The notes beneath the pieces were generated by a model. The model made no database searches. It was not told where the DNA came from and worked only from the letters and a program-made list of their open reading frames with translations. Of a stretch of DNA of 64,000 nt, positions 16,507-25,616 are shown piece by piece; within the stretch, counting starts at the first letter, position 1, and each line of letters opens with the position of its first letter. The stretch is from CAYJIX01 sp964370375. Its GTDB lineage: Bacteria; Desulfobacterota; Desulfovibrionia; Desulfovibrionales; Desulfovibrionaceae. The DNA lies in contig CAYJIX010000003.1 in NCBI GenBank assembly GCA_964370375.1, forward strand, positions 33,623-97,622. Direction: 5' to 3'. The translations under genes were made by a program, and so were the position numbers.

Positions 16507-18510
16507 ATGAGGATCGCACTTGCAGGAAATCCCAACAGTGGCAAAACCACATTGTTTAATGCCATTACGGGTAAAGTTGAAAAGGTCGGCAACTGGGCCG
16601 GAGTTACGGTTGAAAAAAAAGAAGGAAGCATCAAGCAGCACTTTCTAAACGGTTCAGATTCTATGGTTGTTGTGGATTTACCCGGTGCGTATTCCATGTC
16701 TCCGTTCACCTCTGAAGAAAACATTACTCGCACATTTGTACAGGACGAAAATCCTGAAGCCATTATCAATATTGTTGACGCTACCAATTTAAGCCGTAGC
16801 CTTTTTTTCACCACCCAACTTTTAGAGGTGGGCGTGCCGGTTATTGTGGCCTTAAACAAAAGCGACCTTAACCTTAAGAAAAACATAACCATTGATCTAA
16901 AAAAGCTGTCCGAAAAGCTAGGTTGTCCTGTTGTTAGCACCACTGCTACCAAAAGCAATGACAATGGTTTACAAGAACTGATCTCTGCGGTCATCTCTGC
17001 AAAAGGAAAAGAGCAAACAGCTCCTTTCAGACAAGAGGCACAGATTACGAACAAAGAAGATGCCAAGACGTACGACCTTGCGCGTTATGAATTTGTAAAC
17101 GCCATTGTTGCTGAAGTGGAACAGCGCAAGCAGGCCTATAATAAAAAGTCCATGCAAGATACTGCGGATCAGCTTTTGGCCAATAAATACCTTGGCATCC
17201 CGATTTTTGCTCTTGTTATGTGGGCGGTCTTTTATATTTCCCAAACAACCCTTGGAACCTTCATTGCCGATTTCTTAGTCGGGTATATTGATATGTTTTA
17301 TGAATGGGCAGGAGAGGCCCTAGGAGAAGGGGTGTCTCCCTTTGCTGAGGCTCTTTTGCTAGACGGTATCATTGGTGGTGTGGGTGCTGTTGTAGGCTTC
17401 TTACCGCTTATTATGGTTATGTTTTTCTTGCTCGCACTTTTAGAAGATTGCGGCTACATGGCTCGCGTGGCAGTGGTTATGGATCGCTATATGCAAGTTG
17501 TCGGCCTTTCCGGCAAGTCCATCATCCCTATGATTATTGGCACAGGCTGCGCCATTCCAGGCGTTATGGCCACACGCACCATCAGAAACGAACGCCAACG
17601 CAGAACCACAGCCATGCTGACCCCTTTTATGCCATGCGGAGCTAAACTTCCGGTTATTGCCCTTTTTGCAGGTGTGTTTTTTGCCGATCAACCTTGGGTT
17701 GGTACATCCATGTACTTTATGGGCATTGGCCTTATTGTGCTTGGTGCGTTTTTGATCAAACGTATTTCCGGACACAGGGATGCGCAGACCTTCTTTATTA
17801 TGGAGCTGCCTGAGTATCAATTCCCAAGCATTGGACGTGCACTTGTATCTATGTTTGCACGGGGCAAAGCCTTTCTTATTAAAGCTGCTACAGTAATCCT
17901 TGTATGTAATGCCTTAGTGCACATCATGCAAACATTTGACTGGTCATTTAGTGTGGTTGCTGAAGGAGCTGAAGGCACAAGCATCCTTGCTTCTGTGGCA
18001 GGGCCCTTTGCCTTGGTATTGTTGCCACTTGGTTTTGGAGTATGGCAGCTTGCAGCAGCAGCCATCACCGGATTTATTGCTAAAGAAAATGTAGTGGGCA
18101 CCTTAGCCGTGGTCTATGGTATTACGAACTTTATTGACACAGAAGAACTTGCCCTTATGGACGGCGCAACAACTGTCGCACAAACCATGGGCATGACACA
18201 AGTTGCAGCGTTAGCATACCTTATGTTCAACCTGTTTACTCCGCCTTGCTTTGCAGCCATTGGTGCCATGAACGCTGAGATGGAAAATAAAAAATGGCTC
18301 TTTGCCGGCATAGGCTTACAATTTGGAACGGCCTTTGTAGTGTCGTTCTTCATCTATCAAGTAGGCACGCTACTTACCTTAGGAACTGTTGGAACAGCCT
18401 TTATTCCTGGCCTTATCGTAGTTGCTGCATTGCTTGGCTACTTAGGTTATTTGGTCAAAAAAGGCGATGTCGCCTCTGCTCAAGCATACAAGGCAGCAGT
18501 TGCGCAATAA
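16507..18510 (+). CDS. feoB: Ferrous iron transporter FeoB
   Basis: The N-terminal G domain (about 1-170) shows G1 GNPNSGKTTLFN, G3 DLPGAYS and G4 NKSD. A GDI-like helical region follows, then the membrane part (about 235-660) with two Gate motifs around GCAIPGVMATRTI and LLPLGFGVWQLAAAAITGF plus FTPPCFAAIGAM. The 667-residue length is slightly short of the 700-770 typical of the family, with a compact linker. FeoB imports Fe(II) in anaerobes. AGGAG lies eight bases before the ATG. Confidence 0.95.
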   Translation: MRIALAGNPNSGKTTLFNAITGKVEKVGNWAGVTVEKKEGSIKQHFLNGSDSMVVVDLPGAYSMSPFTSEENITRTFVQDENPEAIINIVDATNLSRSLFFTTQLLEVGVPVIVALNKSDLNLKKNITIDLKKLSEKLGCPVVSTTATKSNDNGLQELISAVISAKGKEQTAPFRQEAQITNKEDAKTYDLARYEFVNAIVAEVEQRKQAYNKKSMQDTADQLLANKYLGIPIFALVMWAVFYISQTTLGTFIADFLVGYIDMFYEWAGEALGEGVSPFAEALLLDGIIGGVGAVVGFLPLIMVMFFLLALLEDCGYMARVAVVMDRYMQVVGLSGKSIIPMIIGTGCAIPGVMATRTIRNERQRRTTAMLTPFMPCGAKLPVIALFAGVFFADQPWVGTSMYFMGIGLIVLGAFLIKRISGHRDAQTFFIMELPEYQFPSIGRALVSMFARGKAFLIKAATVILVCNALVHIMQTFDWSFSVVAEGAEGTSILASVAGPFALVLLPLGFGVWQLAAAAITGFIAKENVVGTLAVVYGITNFIDTEELALMDGATTVAQTMGMTQVAALAYLMFNLFTPPCFAAIGAMNAEMENKKWLFAGIGLQFGTAFVVSFFIYQVGTLLTLGTVGTAFIPGLIVVAALLGYLGYLVKKGDVASAQAYKAAVAQ

Positions 18511-18529
18511 AAAATAGCGCTTCATCTAT

Positions 18530-18560
18530 CCTCCCCAAGGCTTAGTTCGTTGTGGGGAGG
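18530..18560. other. Hairpin between feoB and the small Cys-rich gene
   Basis: CCTCCCCA (18530-18537) pairs with TGGGGAGG (18553-18560). Without a T tract after it, this may limit read-through or protect the feoB mRNA end. Confidence 0.55.
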
Positions 18561-18594
18561 GTAGCATGCAGCAGACTGTTAAAAGGGTTACAAC

Positions 18595-18768
18595 ATGAAC
18601 GAATTCATTATTTGGGCAATCATCCTTGGCATTTTAGGTTCAGCTATTGGGTATATTATTGCCCAAAAACGAAAGGGTGTGAAATGCGTTGGCTGCGCGT
18701 CAGAAGCGTCCTGTGCTTGCCAAAAAGAATCAGAGCATAAATGCGCTTGCCAAATACATTCTTCATAA
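18595..18768 (+). CDS. FeoB-associated Cys-rich membrane protein
   Basis: A 57-residue protein below most gene-calling limits. It has one N-terminal membrane helix (FIIWAIILGILGSAIGYII), a basic stop-transfer segment (QKRKGVK) and a cysteine-rich tail with seven... cysteines arranged as CVGC, CAC and CAC groups. Short proteins of this layout are regularly encoded directly after feoB in anaerobes, where they are thought to help Fe(II) passage; the exact function is not settled. AAAGGG precedes the ATG by eight bases. Confidence 0.8.
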   Translation: MNEFIIWAIILGILGSAIGYIIAQKRKGVKCVGCASEASCACQKESEHKCACQIHSS

Positions 18769-18794
18769 AAACATAGTTGTTAAGGACAATACCT

Positions 18795-18841
18795 GCAACA
18801 AAAAAGCCCTTATGTTTTACCATAAGGGCTTTTTTTGTTGC
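18795..18841. terminator. Bidirectional terminator between feo and pst genes
   Basis: A near-perfect stem of about 20 bp (arms 18795-18814 and 18821-18841; core AAAGCCCTTATG/CATAAGGGCTTT) has an A run on one side and a T run on the other. It can stop the feo transcript and the convergent pstCA transcript. Confidence 0.88.
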
Positions 18842-18925
18842 AATGCTCTATAAAACGAGAGTTTTTATACTTCACTGACGCCTTTATACAAATTCCGCAA
18901 AACTCTGCAGTACCTATGCGTACAA

Positions 18926-19777
18926 CTAAAATTTGCGCTGCATCCTATCGCGCACGATGATGGCAACCAAATTCATACCAAGCACCAGCACCAATAAAAC
19001 AAGGGCTGTTCCATACTGCAAAGGACGTGTAGCCTCAATGTCTGTACCTGCCGTGGCTAATACATACATGTGATAAGGCAAAGCCATAACGGCACTAAAG
19101 GGCGAATCGGGCATTTTAGGTGTGTAAAAAACGGCTGCTGTAAACATGATGGCTGCTGTTTCTCCTGCAGCGCGTGCAAGGCCCAAAATACCGCCTGTCA
19201 ACATGCCCGGCAAAGCCCCTGGGATAACAACACTAATAATGGTACGGCTTTTTGTGGCACCAAGGGCCAAAGAGGCTTCACGCCAAGCATCAGGAACCTG
19301 ACGCAAGGCTTCTTCTGCGGTATTGATAATAACCGGCAAGGTAAGTACCGCAAGGGTAAGTATGCCGGCCATAAGGCTGACCCCCATGCCCAAAAACGTT
19401 ACAAAAAACGCCAAACCAAAAAGGCCAAAAATGACCGAGGGAACCCCTGCAAGGTTGCTAACAGCAAGGCGAATAAGCCGTGAAAATGTTTCTGTGCGCA
19501 TGGATTTATATTCGTGCAAGTACACGGCTGAAGCAACACCCACAGGAAAAGCAATAACCATAGCACCTAGGGCCAGCAAAAGAGTTCCTACGATACATGG
19601 CAAAATACCGCCTGCTGTCATCATCCTGCGCGGAGGTTCGGATAAAAATTCCCAAGAAATGGCGGGAAGCCCATTCCATACAAGAAAGGTACATATGCCA
19701 ATTAAAGCGATGATATTGATAACAGCCGCTGCTCGTAAAAGGCCAAAAAAGGTACGTTCCGTAACATTGCGTGACAT
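18926..19777 (-). CDS. pstA: Phosphate ABC transporter permease PstA
   Basis: The protein has six predicted membrane helices and the inner-membrane transporter coupling motif EALRQVPDAWREASLALGATKSRTI. GGILPCIVGTLLLALGAM and NLAGVPSVIFGLFG are typical PstA segments. I start it at MSRNVTERTF because GGAG stands six bases before that ATG; the ATG four codons upstream would place this site inside the coding region. The 283-residue length is normal. It lies 48 bases after pstC. Confidence 0.93.
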   Translation of the reverse strand: MSRNVTERTFFGLLRAAAVINIIALIGICTFLVWNGLPAISWEFLSEPPRRMMTAGGILPCIVGTLLLALGAMVIAFPVGVASAVYLHEYKSMRTETFSRLIRLAVSNLAGVPSVIFGLFGLAFFVTFLGMGVSLMAGILTLAVLTLPVIINTAEEALRQVPDAWREASLALGATKSRTIISVVIPGALPGMLTGGILGLARAAGETAAIMFTAAVFYTPKMPDSPFSAVMALPYHMYVLATAGTDIEATRPLQYGTALVLLVLVLGMNLVAIIVRDRMQRKF

Positions 19778-19825
19778 GAAAAACTCCATATAATATACGC
19801 TCGTTTTTTCAAGCGTTAAACGTCG

Positions 19826-20716
19826 TTATAGACCTGAAGAGCCGGTCTGCTTATGCTTTTCCGCGATTCTAAAAGCCACCACATTGAACAGCAACGTGAA
19901 CAAAAAAAGCACAAGGCCTGTGGCAAACAGCGCATAGTAATGCTCGCCCCTAAAAGGGGCTTCGGCCATTTCTGCTGCAATGGATGCAGGCATGGGCCTG
20001 ACAGGGTCAAAAATGGAGGTGGGAATCATGGCAGCACCGCCTGCCACCATGAGCACAACCATGGTTTCGCCAATGGCCCTTGACATGCCAAGCATGATGG
20101 CTGTGCCTATTCCTGAAAGAGCCGCCGGAAAAACCACGCGTAAAAGCGTTTCACAACGCGTTGCGCCAAGGGCAAGGGATGCTTCACGCAAACTTCTTGG
20201 CACGGCATAAATGGCGTCTTCGGCAACAGAACATATGGTTGGTACGCTCATAAAGGCTAACATAAGCGCGGCATTAAAAAGATTAAGCCCCGTAGCAATG
20301 CCAAGGCTGTCTTGCAGTGCCGGCGCCACAATAATCATGCCAAAAAAACCAATGACCACCGAAGGCAAGGCAGCTAAAAGTTCAATGAAGGGCTTGATCA
20401 AGCGCCTGGTAAAACCATTTGCTATTTCAGCAAGATAGGCAGCAGTCATAACACCTAAAGGCACAGCAATAACAGAGGCTAAAATCGTTACGGCCAAAGA
20501 CCCCACAATAAGCGGGAAGATGCCAAATTCCGGTGGTTCTGCTGTGGGATACCAAAACTCACCGAACAAAAAATCCGTGACCGAATAAAAAGAAAATAGA
20601 GGTAGCCCCTCCATTACCAAAAAAAACATAATGCCGCCAAGGGCAGCTAAAGCCACCATGGCAACGGACATTAAACACCAACGAATATACGTATCATTGC
20701 GATGACTGCGTGACAT
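19826..20716 (-). CDS. pstC: Phosphate ABC transporter permease PstC
   Basis: A 296-residue permease. PEFGIFPLIVGSLAVTILA, LLAALPSVVIGFFGM and the EAA-like loop EDAIYAVPRSLREASLALGATR place it as PstC, the partner of PstA in the phosphate channel. AAGGA lies upstream of the ATG, next to a perfect palindrome GAGGTTATAACCTC (20728-20741). It is separated from pstS by 474 bases, so it may be transcribed from pstS by read-through or from its own promoter. Confidence 0.93.
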   Translation of the reverse strand: MSRSHRNDTYIRWCLMSVAMVALAALGGIMFFLVMEGLPLFSFYSVTDFLFGEFWYPTAEPPEFGIFPLIVGSLAVTILASVIAVPLGVMTAAYLAEIANGFTRRLIKPFIELLAALPSVVIGFFGMIIVAPALQDSLGIATGLNLFNAALMLAFMSVPTICSVAEDAIYAVPRSLREASLALGATRCETLLRVVFPAALSGIGTAIMLGMSRAIGETMVVLMVAGGAAMIPTSIFDPVRPMPASIAAEMAEAPFRGEHYYALFATGLVLFLFTLLFNVVAFRIAEKHKQTGSSGL

Positions 20717-21190
20717 GTCAAATCCTTGAGGTTATAACCTCGCTCTCGTATCTTAACCAATAGCTTTCAAAGCCGCTTCCACTAAAAAACCATCCCGTGA
20801 AGGGCAAACATCCTAAGGCTGCTTCTAGATAAAGAACTTTTACTCTTTTGGCAATATGGAAAATATTTTTTATGCATTGCCTCTATTTTTGAGAGCTTTG
20901 CACGATTATTTTCAAGTATTATTCACCGTTAAAGCTAGAAAATTGTTCCACCACCTAAAAACAGAGCCAAGAGCAAAAAATTTAAAAATCAAACACTTAA
21001 CTAAAAAAATGTAACTAGCCCAACTCTTGTTTTTACGACATCTAGCCAAAAGCATACGTTGTGTGACGAGATGTATTTTTATCTATTTTATAGACGATTC
21101 CTTATACAGGTTTTTATGGACCTGTATAAGGAATACATCTTGCTTTAAGGCAGTGCCATACAAATTGCATGGCTACACAGTATAGTTAAT
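20717..21190. other. Intergenic region between pstS and pstC
   Basis: This 474-bp AT-rich gap holds no open reading frame I can support. It contains the 14-bp palindrome GAGGTTATAACCTC next to the pstC ribosome site and the strong hairpin at 21096-21135. A separate pstC promoter is plausible in the AT-rich part, but none was clear. Confidence 0.6.
21096..21135. other. Strong hairpin downstream of pstS
   Basis: ATTCCTTATACAGG (21097-21110) pairs perfectly with CCTGTATAAGGAAT (21121-21134), extended by one further pair at the loop. The position, just after pstS on the minus strand, fits an mRNA 3'-end stabiliser or partial terminator that leaves pstS more abundant than pstCA. Confidence 0.7.
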
Positions 21191-22021
21191 TTACTGATTG
21201 ATCGGTACAAAACCCACATCAAGCACGGCTTTTTGGCCTTTTTTGGGGTCAAGCAGGAAGGTAATAAAGGCTTCAACAGCACCAGTTGGTTTGCCGTTGG
21301 TGAAGATATAAAGCTCACGAGCAAGGGGCCATTCTCTTTTCATGGCAGATTCAGCAGTAGCTTGCAAGCCGTCAATGGTAAGGCCTTTGATCAGCGGATT
21401 CATATAACCAATACCAATGTAGCCAATGGCGTTCTGGTTTTTAGAAACAGCCTGCACAGCGGCTCCGCTGGAAGCTTGCAATAAGGCAGCAGGCTTCACT
21501 TTTTCCTTCTTCATGACCAAATCTTCCCAGGTTTCATATGTACCTGAGGAGGTGTCACGGGAAATGACGACGATCTCAGCGTCTTTACCGCCAACGTCCT
21601 TCCAGTTGGTGATGCGTCCGGCATAAATATCTTTAAGCTGGGTAAGGGACAAACTATCTACATCGTTTTTGGGATGCACGATGGGCACCAAGGCGTCAAG
21701 GCCCACAGCAAAACGCTCGGGAAATACTTTTTTGGCTTTGGCCCTTTCAAGTTCATTAGCTTTAATGTCGCGCGAAGCCATGGCAACGGTTGTAAAACCA
21801 TCAATAAGAGCTTTAATCCCGTTACCGGATCCACCACCGGCAATGGCAATGCTCACATTGGGATTGGCAGCCATATAGGCTTCTGAAGCTTTTTGCATAA
21901 TAGGCAGAACCGTAGTGGAACCATTCACCATAATTTCTTCGGAAGCCTTAACACTTAAAGGCGCAGCCATGGCAACACAAAGACCAAAGGCAATAGAGGC
22001 AAGTTTCTTCACAGTAATCAT
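21191..22021 (-). CDS. pstS: Phosphate-binding periplasmic protein PstS
   Basis: A Sec signal peptide (about residues 1-26, ending VKAS) precedes a PstS-like domain: IMVNGSTTVLPIMQKASEAY, GGGSGNGIKAL, DIKANELE, and the phosphate-contacting RDTSSGTYETWED. At 276 residues it is the short SBP type common in anaerobes. It captures phosphate for the PstCAB importer. AAGGAG lies seven bases from the ATG, and the gene is divergent from phoB across a Pho-box region. Confidence 0.94.
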   Translation of the reverse strand: MITVKKLASIAFGLCVAMAAPLSVKASEEIMVNGSTTVLPIMQKASEAYMAANPNVSIAIAGGGSGNGIKALIDGFTTVAMASRDIKANELERAKAKKVFPERFAVGLDALVPIVHPKNDVDSLSLTQLKDIYAGRITNWKDVGGKDAEIVVISRDTSSGTYETWEDLVMKKEKVKPAALLQASSGAAVQAVSKNQNAIGYIGIGYMNPLIKGLTIDGLQATAESAMKREWPLARELYIFTNGKPTGAVEAFITFLLDPKKGQKAVLDVGFVPINQ

Positions 22022-22145
22022 GTAAAACTCCTTGATATGTTCTAAAAAGTATGTTTGCTGTCATAAGCAGACGTGAACAAACTATCTTGTCTATGTGTCG
22101 TTTGTGTGACATGAACATCAAGTGTCGGTGACGTTTTAAGATTGT

Positions 22146-22220
22146 CTGTCACAAAATTGTCATACTACGTTCGCGTATTCGTCACGCTGTCACGCTACAT
22201 TGCTGCAAGCCATGTATATT
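22146..22220 (+). promoter_or_regulatory. Pho boxes and promoter of phoB (possibly shared with pstS)
   Basis: CTGTCAC (22146) and TTGTCAT (22157) stand exactly 11 bases apart, the spacing of PhoB half-sites. TCGTCAC (22179) continues the same 11-base phase and CTGTCAC (22187) adds a further copy. An extended -10-like TGTATATT lies at 22213-22220, about 20 bases after the last box, as in PhoB-activated promoters lacking a -35. Half-sites facing pstS are weaker. Confidence 0.65.
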
Positions 22221-22246
22221 ACTATGTCTATGGAAGGAGCTTAGTT

Positions 22247-22933
22247 ATGCAGCCTGAGGGTCAAACCATTCTTGTGATTGAAGATGAAGGCGACATTCGC
22301 GAACTTTTAGCGTTCAATCTTGAACGTGACGGCTACCATGTGATTGAAGCTGGCGACGGACTGGAAGGGCTAGCCCTTGCCCGTTCTAAACATCCAGACC
22401 TTATTGTCCTTGACATCATGCTGCCCGGGATGAATGGCTTTACTGTTTGTCGTGAACTTGAAAAATCTTCTGAAACTGTAAACATCCCCATTATTATCCT
22501 AACAGCACGCGGCGAAACCGTTGACCGTATTTTAGGCCTTGAGCTTGGCGCGGATGATTATTTGCTCAAACCCTTCAACGTGCGCGAGCTCCTTTTACGC
22601 ATTAAAGCCATTTTACGCCGCCAGCATCACACGCAAGAAAACGACGTGCGTACTCACCGTGGTGTACGCATCGATAACGCTGCACATAAAGTGTCTGTTC
22701 ATGGAGAATACGTGGATTTGACCGCCACAGAATTTCGCCTGCTTGACGATTTGCTTGCACACCCTGGGCGTGTGCGGACTCGAGAGGATCTGTTGGCAAG
22801 TGTGTGGGGGTACCAATTTGACGGCTATGCCCGCACTGTCGATACCCATGTACGCAGGCTCAGAAGCAAACTTGGTGAAGCGGCAAGCATTGTCGAAACC
22901 GTGCGCGGCGTTGGCTACCGCTGCAAGGAGTAA
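22247..22933 (+). CDS. phoB: Phosphate regulon response regulator PhoB
   Basis: The receiver domain (1-120) has the acidic pair in VIEDEGD, the phosphorylated Asp in LIVLDIMLPGMNGF and the Lys in DDYLLKPF. A winged-helix OmpR/PhoB DNA-binding domain follows (about 130-228; LTATEFRLLDDLL, SVWGYQF, VDTHVRRLRSKLG, VRGVGYRC). It is 228 residues from the ATG with GGAAGGAG upstream; an ORF extension to 22142 would cover the Pho boxes. phoR starts three bases after it. Confidence 0.94.
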   Translation: MQPEGQTILVIEDEGDIRELLAFNLERDGYHVIEAGDGLEGLALARSKHPDLIVLDIMLPGMNGFTVCRELEKSSETVNIPIIILTARGETVDRILGLELGADDYLLKPFNVRELLLRIKAILRRQHHTQENDVRTHRGVRIDNAAHKVSVHGEYVDLTATEFRLLDDLLAHPGRVRTREDLLASVWGYQFDGYARTVDTHVRRLRSKLGEAASIVETVRGVGYRCKE

Positions 22934-22935
22934 CC

Positions 22936-24759
22936 ATGCATATGCTGCGACTTCGCTATCGGATGCTTGGTGCGTTTTTACTGGTCATTGTTATCAGTAT
23001 CACGTTTCCCCTTCTGTACGCGCGTCATATCATTTTTGAAAACAGCTTGACAGAAGTCACTGACATGGCTTTTCGCGAAGCACAAACCATAAGCGCGTAC
23101 CTTGTTGACAATAAAGAAACAACCGTTGAAAACCTTAACAAAACGCTGCATCGCCTTAGCTCCATCCTCAAAAGCCGAATAACCGTTATCAGTAATGACG
23201 GAACGGTGCTTGCTGATTCTGCCCTTTCAACAGAAGAGGTGCAGCTTATAGACAACCACGGCGACCGGATAGAAATTGTCGAGGCACGCACCAAAAAATT
23301 GGGAAATAGCGTGCGCGCAAGCACAACCCTTGGTGGGACGAGCGAGTATATTTATGCTGCGGTGCAATACAGCGGCAATGGTTCGCTTCCTGCTGGCTTT
23401 GTACGCGTTTCCATGTCCATTTCTAACGTGCTTGAACGAAACGCCTATTGGGGGCCATGGGTAGGGGTTGCCCTTTTTGCAGCACTTTTGGCCATGCTTT
23501 TGGCCTATGGTTTATCGTCTCGCATGGAGGCTTCGCTCAAATCCATCATCCGAGTAGTGGAAGGCGTTGCTGCCGGCGGAGAAGTACGAAAACGCCTGCA
23601 CGTTGTCCCTAGTCGCGAATTTCGTGCGCTTGCAAGAGCGGTCAACGATATGGCTGACAGAATTGAAGACAATATTGCCACTATTGAAGATCAAACAGCA
23701 CAATTTTCTGCCATCCTTGACACCATGACTGAAGGGGTGCTTGTACTCAACAGCGAAGGACGAATCCGCCTTGCCAACACAGCCCTCTATAAACTTTTTC
23801 CCAACATTGCAGAAGGCAAACTCCCCGTGGAAGCAATCCCCGTAGCAGAATTGCAAGAAGCCTTTGACAATCTATACGCATCCGACACAGAACACGCACA
23901 CTTTCAAATAGAACCACAAAAAGGTATGATCTTGAATGTAAGCCTTGCCTGTCCGCGCTCTGATCAAAAACCGCTCATGGCAGTGGCTGTTTTTCACGAT
24001 GTGAGTGAGCTTGTACACCTTATGCGCATGCGCAGGGACTTTGTGGCCAATGTATCCCATGAACTGCGCACGCCCCTTACAGCCATACAAGGCTATGCGG
24101 AAACCCTTTTGGGACTAGATCCGGAAGACAGAAGCACGCACCAACGCTTTTTGGAAACAATTTGTCGCCATACCGGATATATGAGCCGTATTGTGGAAGA
24201 CTTATTAGCCCTTTCACGGATTGAAAGTGGGGCTGTCCCCATGAATATGACAAACGTAAATGTGGCAGACTTTATCGAAAGCTGTAGCGTACAAAGTCGC
24301 CCCTTATGCACGGATAAACAACAACATCTCGTGCTCCAAGCAGACCCTAAATTACAGGTTGCCATGGACCCCCATTTTATGGGACAAGTACTACGTAACC
24401 TGTTTGAAAATGCCTGCCGGCATGCACCTGAAAACAGCACCATTGCAGCTAAGGCTTGGCAGGAAAAAAACAACATCGTATTTGAGGTTCAAGACGAAGG
24501 CCCAGGCATACCAAAAAGCGAACAAATACGTGTATTTGAACGCTTTTACAGGGTAGACAAGCATCGTGGCCCCTCACGAAACGGTACAGCGACAACAGGA
24601 CTTGGCCTTGCCATATGTAAACATATTGTGGAACGCCACAAAGGCCGTATTTGGGTTGAAGAAAGCCCAAAAGGTGCGTGCTTTCGCTTTATGATTCCCT
24701 ACAAATCCGTTTCTTCTTCTGAACCTCTTACAACAAACAAGGACAAGACTCATGAGTGA
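22936..24759 (+). CDS. phoR: Phosphate regulon sensor histidine kinase PhoR
   Basis: This 607-residue kinase has a membrane helix at about 10-28, an extracytoplasmic region to about 172, and a second helix at 173-195. A HAMP linker, a PAS domain (AILDTMTEGVLVLNSEGRI) and a HisKA box with the phosphorylated His in FVANVSHELRTPLTAIQGY follow. The ATPase domain shows NLFENACRHAP, DEGPGIPKSEQIRVFERFYR and GLGLAIC. The large extracytoplasmic region is a feature of the long (Gram-positive/delta type) PhoR rather than the E. coli form. Its end overlaps pstB by eight bases. Confidence 0.92.
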   Translation: MHMLRLRYRMLGAFLLVIVISITFPLLYARHIIFENSLTEVTDMAFREAQTISAYLVDNKETTVENLNKTLHRLSSILKSRITVISNDGTVLADSALSTEEVQLIDNHGDRIEIVEARTKKLGNSVRASTTLGGTSEYIYAAVQYSGNGSLPAGFVRVSMSISNVLERNAYWGPWVGVALFAALLAMLLAYGLSSRMEASLKSIIRVVEGVAAGGEVRKRLHVVPSREFRALARAVNDMADRIEDNIATIEDQTAQFSAILDTMTEGVLVLNSEGRIRLANTALYKLFPNIAEGKLPVEAIPVAELQEAFDNLYASDTEHAHFQIEPQKGMILNVSLACPRSDQKPLMAVAVFHDVSELVHLMRMRRDFVANVSHELRTPLTAIQGYAETLLGLDPEDRSTHQRFLETICRHTGYMSRIVEDLLALSRIESGAVPMNMTNVNVADFIESCSVQSRPLCTDKQQHLVLQADPKLQVAMDPHFMGQVLRNLFENACRHAPENSTIAAKAWQEKNNIVFEVQDEGPGIPKSEQIRVFERFYRVDKHRGPSRNGTATTGLGLAICKHIVERHKGRIWVEESPKGACFRFMIPYKSVSSSEPLTTNKDKTHE

Positions 24760-25525
24760 AGCTAGCCAGACACACATCAAAATGTCGGCGGACAATGTCA
24801 ACTTTTTTTATGGCCAAAGCCAAGCCCTGTACGACGTGTCACTGCATTTTCCAAACAATCAGGTAACAGCCCTTATCGGCCCTTCAGGCTGCGGAAAAAG
24901 TACGTTTTTGCGTTGCTTAAACCGCATGAACGACCTTATTCCGGGCACACGCACTGAAGGATTGATCTGCCTTGACGGGCACGATATCAATGCAACAGGT
25001 ACAGATGTTGTGGATGTGCGTCGCCGTGTGGGCATGGTTTTTCAAAAACCTAATCCGTTCCCCAAAACGATTTTTGAAAATGTAGCCTATGGCCTTCGCG
25101 TCAATGGCATGAAAAACGAATCAGAAATCGCCGACAGAGTGGAAGCCAGTCTTAAACGCGCTGCCATGTTTGAAGAGGTTAAAGATCGTCTGCATACTTC
25201 TGCCCTTGGGCTATCCGGCGGACAACAGCAACGCCTTTGTATTGCAAGGGCCCTGGCTGTGGAGCCTGAAACTCTACTCATGGACGAACCTGCCAGTGCA
25301 CTTGACCCCATAGCCACTCAGCGTATAGAAGAAAGTATATTTGAGCTTAAAAGTCAGTTGTGCATCGTTATTGTGACCCACAATATGCAACAGGCTGCGC
25401 GCGTGTCTGACAGAACAGCCTTTTTTTACATGGGAAAGCTCATTGAGTGTGGAGAAACCCAATCTTTGTTCACAAGGCCGCAGCTGCAACAGACCGAAGA
25501 CTATATCACCGGTCGCTTCGGCTAG
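24752..25525 (+). CDS. pstB: Phosphate ABC transporter ATP-binding protein PstB
   Basis: All ABC motifs are visible: Walker A GPSGCGKST, Q-loop VFQKPNPFP, signature LSGGQQQR, Walker B LLMDEPASALDP and the switch His in VTHNMQQAARVSD. The NPFPKTIFENVAYGLR region and 257-residue length are typical of PstB. It energises phosphate import through PstC and PstA, which are encoded on the other side of the divergent promoter. AAGGAC is upstream, inside phoR. Confidence 0.96.
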   Translation: MSEASQTHIKMSADNVNFFYGQSQALYDVSLHFPNNQVTALIGPSGCGKSTFLRCLNRMNDLIPGTRTEGLICLDGHDINATGTDVVDVRRRVGMVFQKPNPFPKTIFENVAYGLRVNGMKNESEIADRVEASLKRAAMFEEVKDRLHTSALGLSGGQQQRLCIARALAVEPETLLMDEPASALDPIATQRIEESIFELKSQLCIVIVTHNMQQAARVSDRTAFFYMGKLIECGETQSLFTRPQLQQTEDYITGRFG

Positions 25526-25616
25526 TTCATATAAGCGACTATCCAAGGCGATCTACAAAAGGCAACATACAGCATTGTAACCATATTTTTCAATTCCAGG
25601 TAAAAGGACAGTATAT

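Noticed and set aside
16476..17066. Minus-strand frame of 196 codons
   Set aside because: It is antisense to the G domain of feoB.
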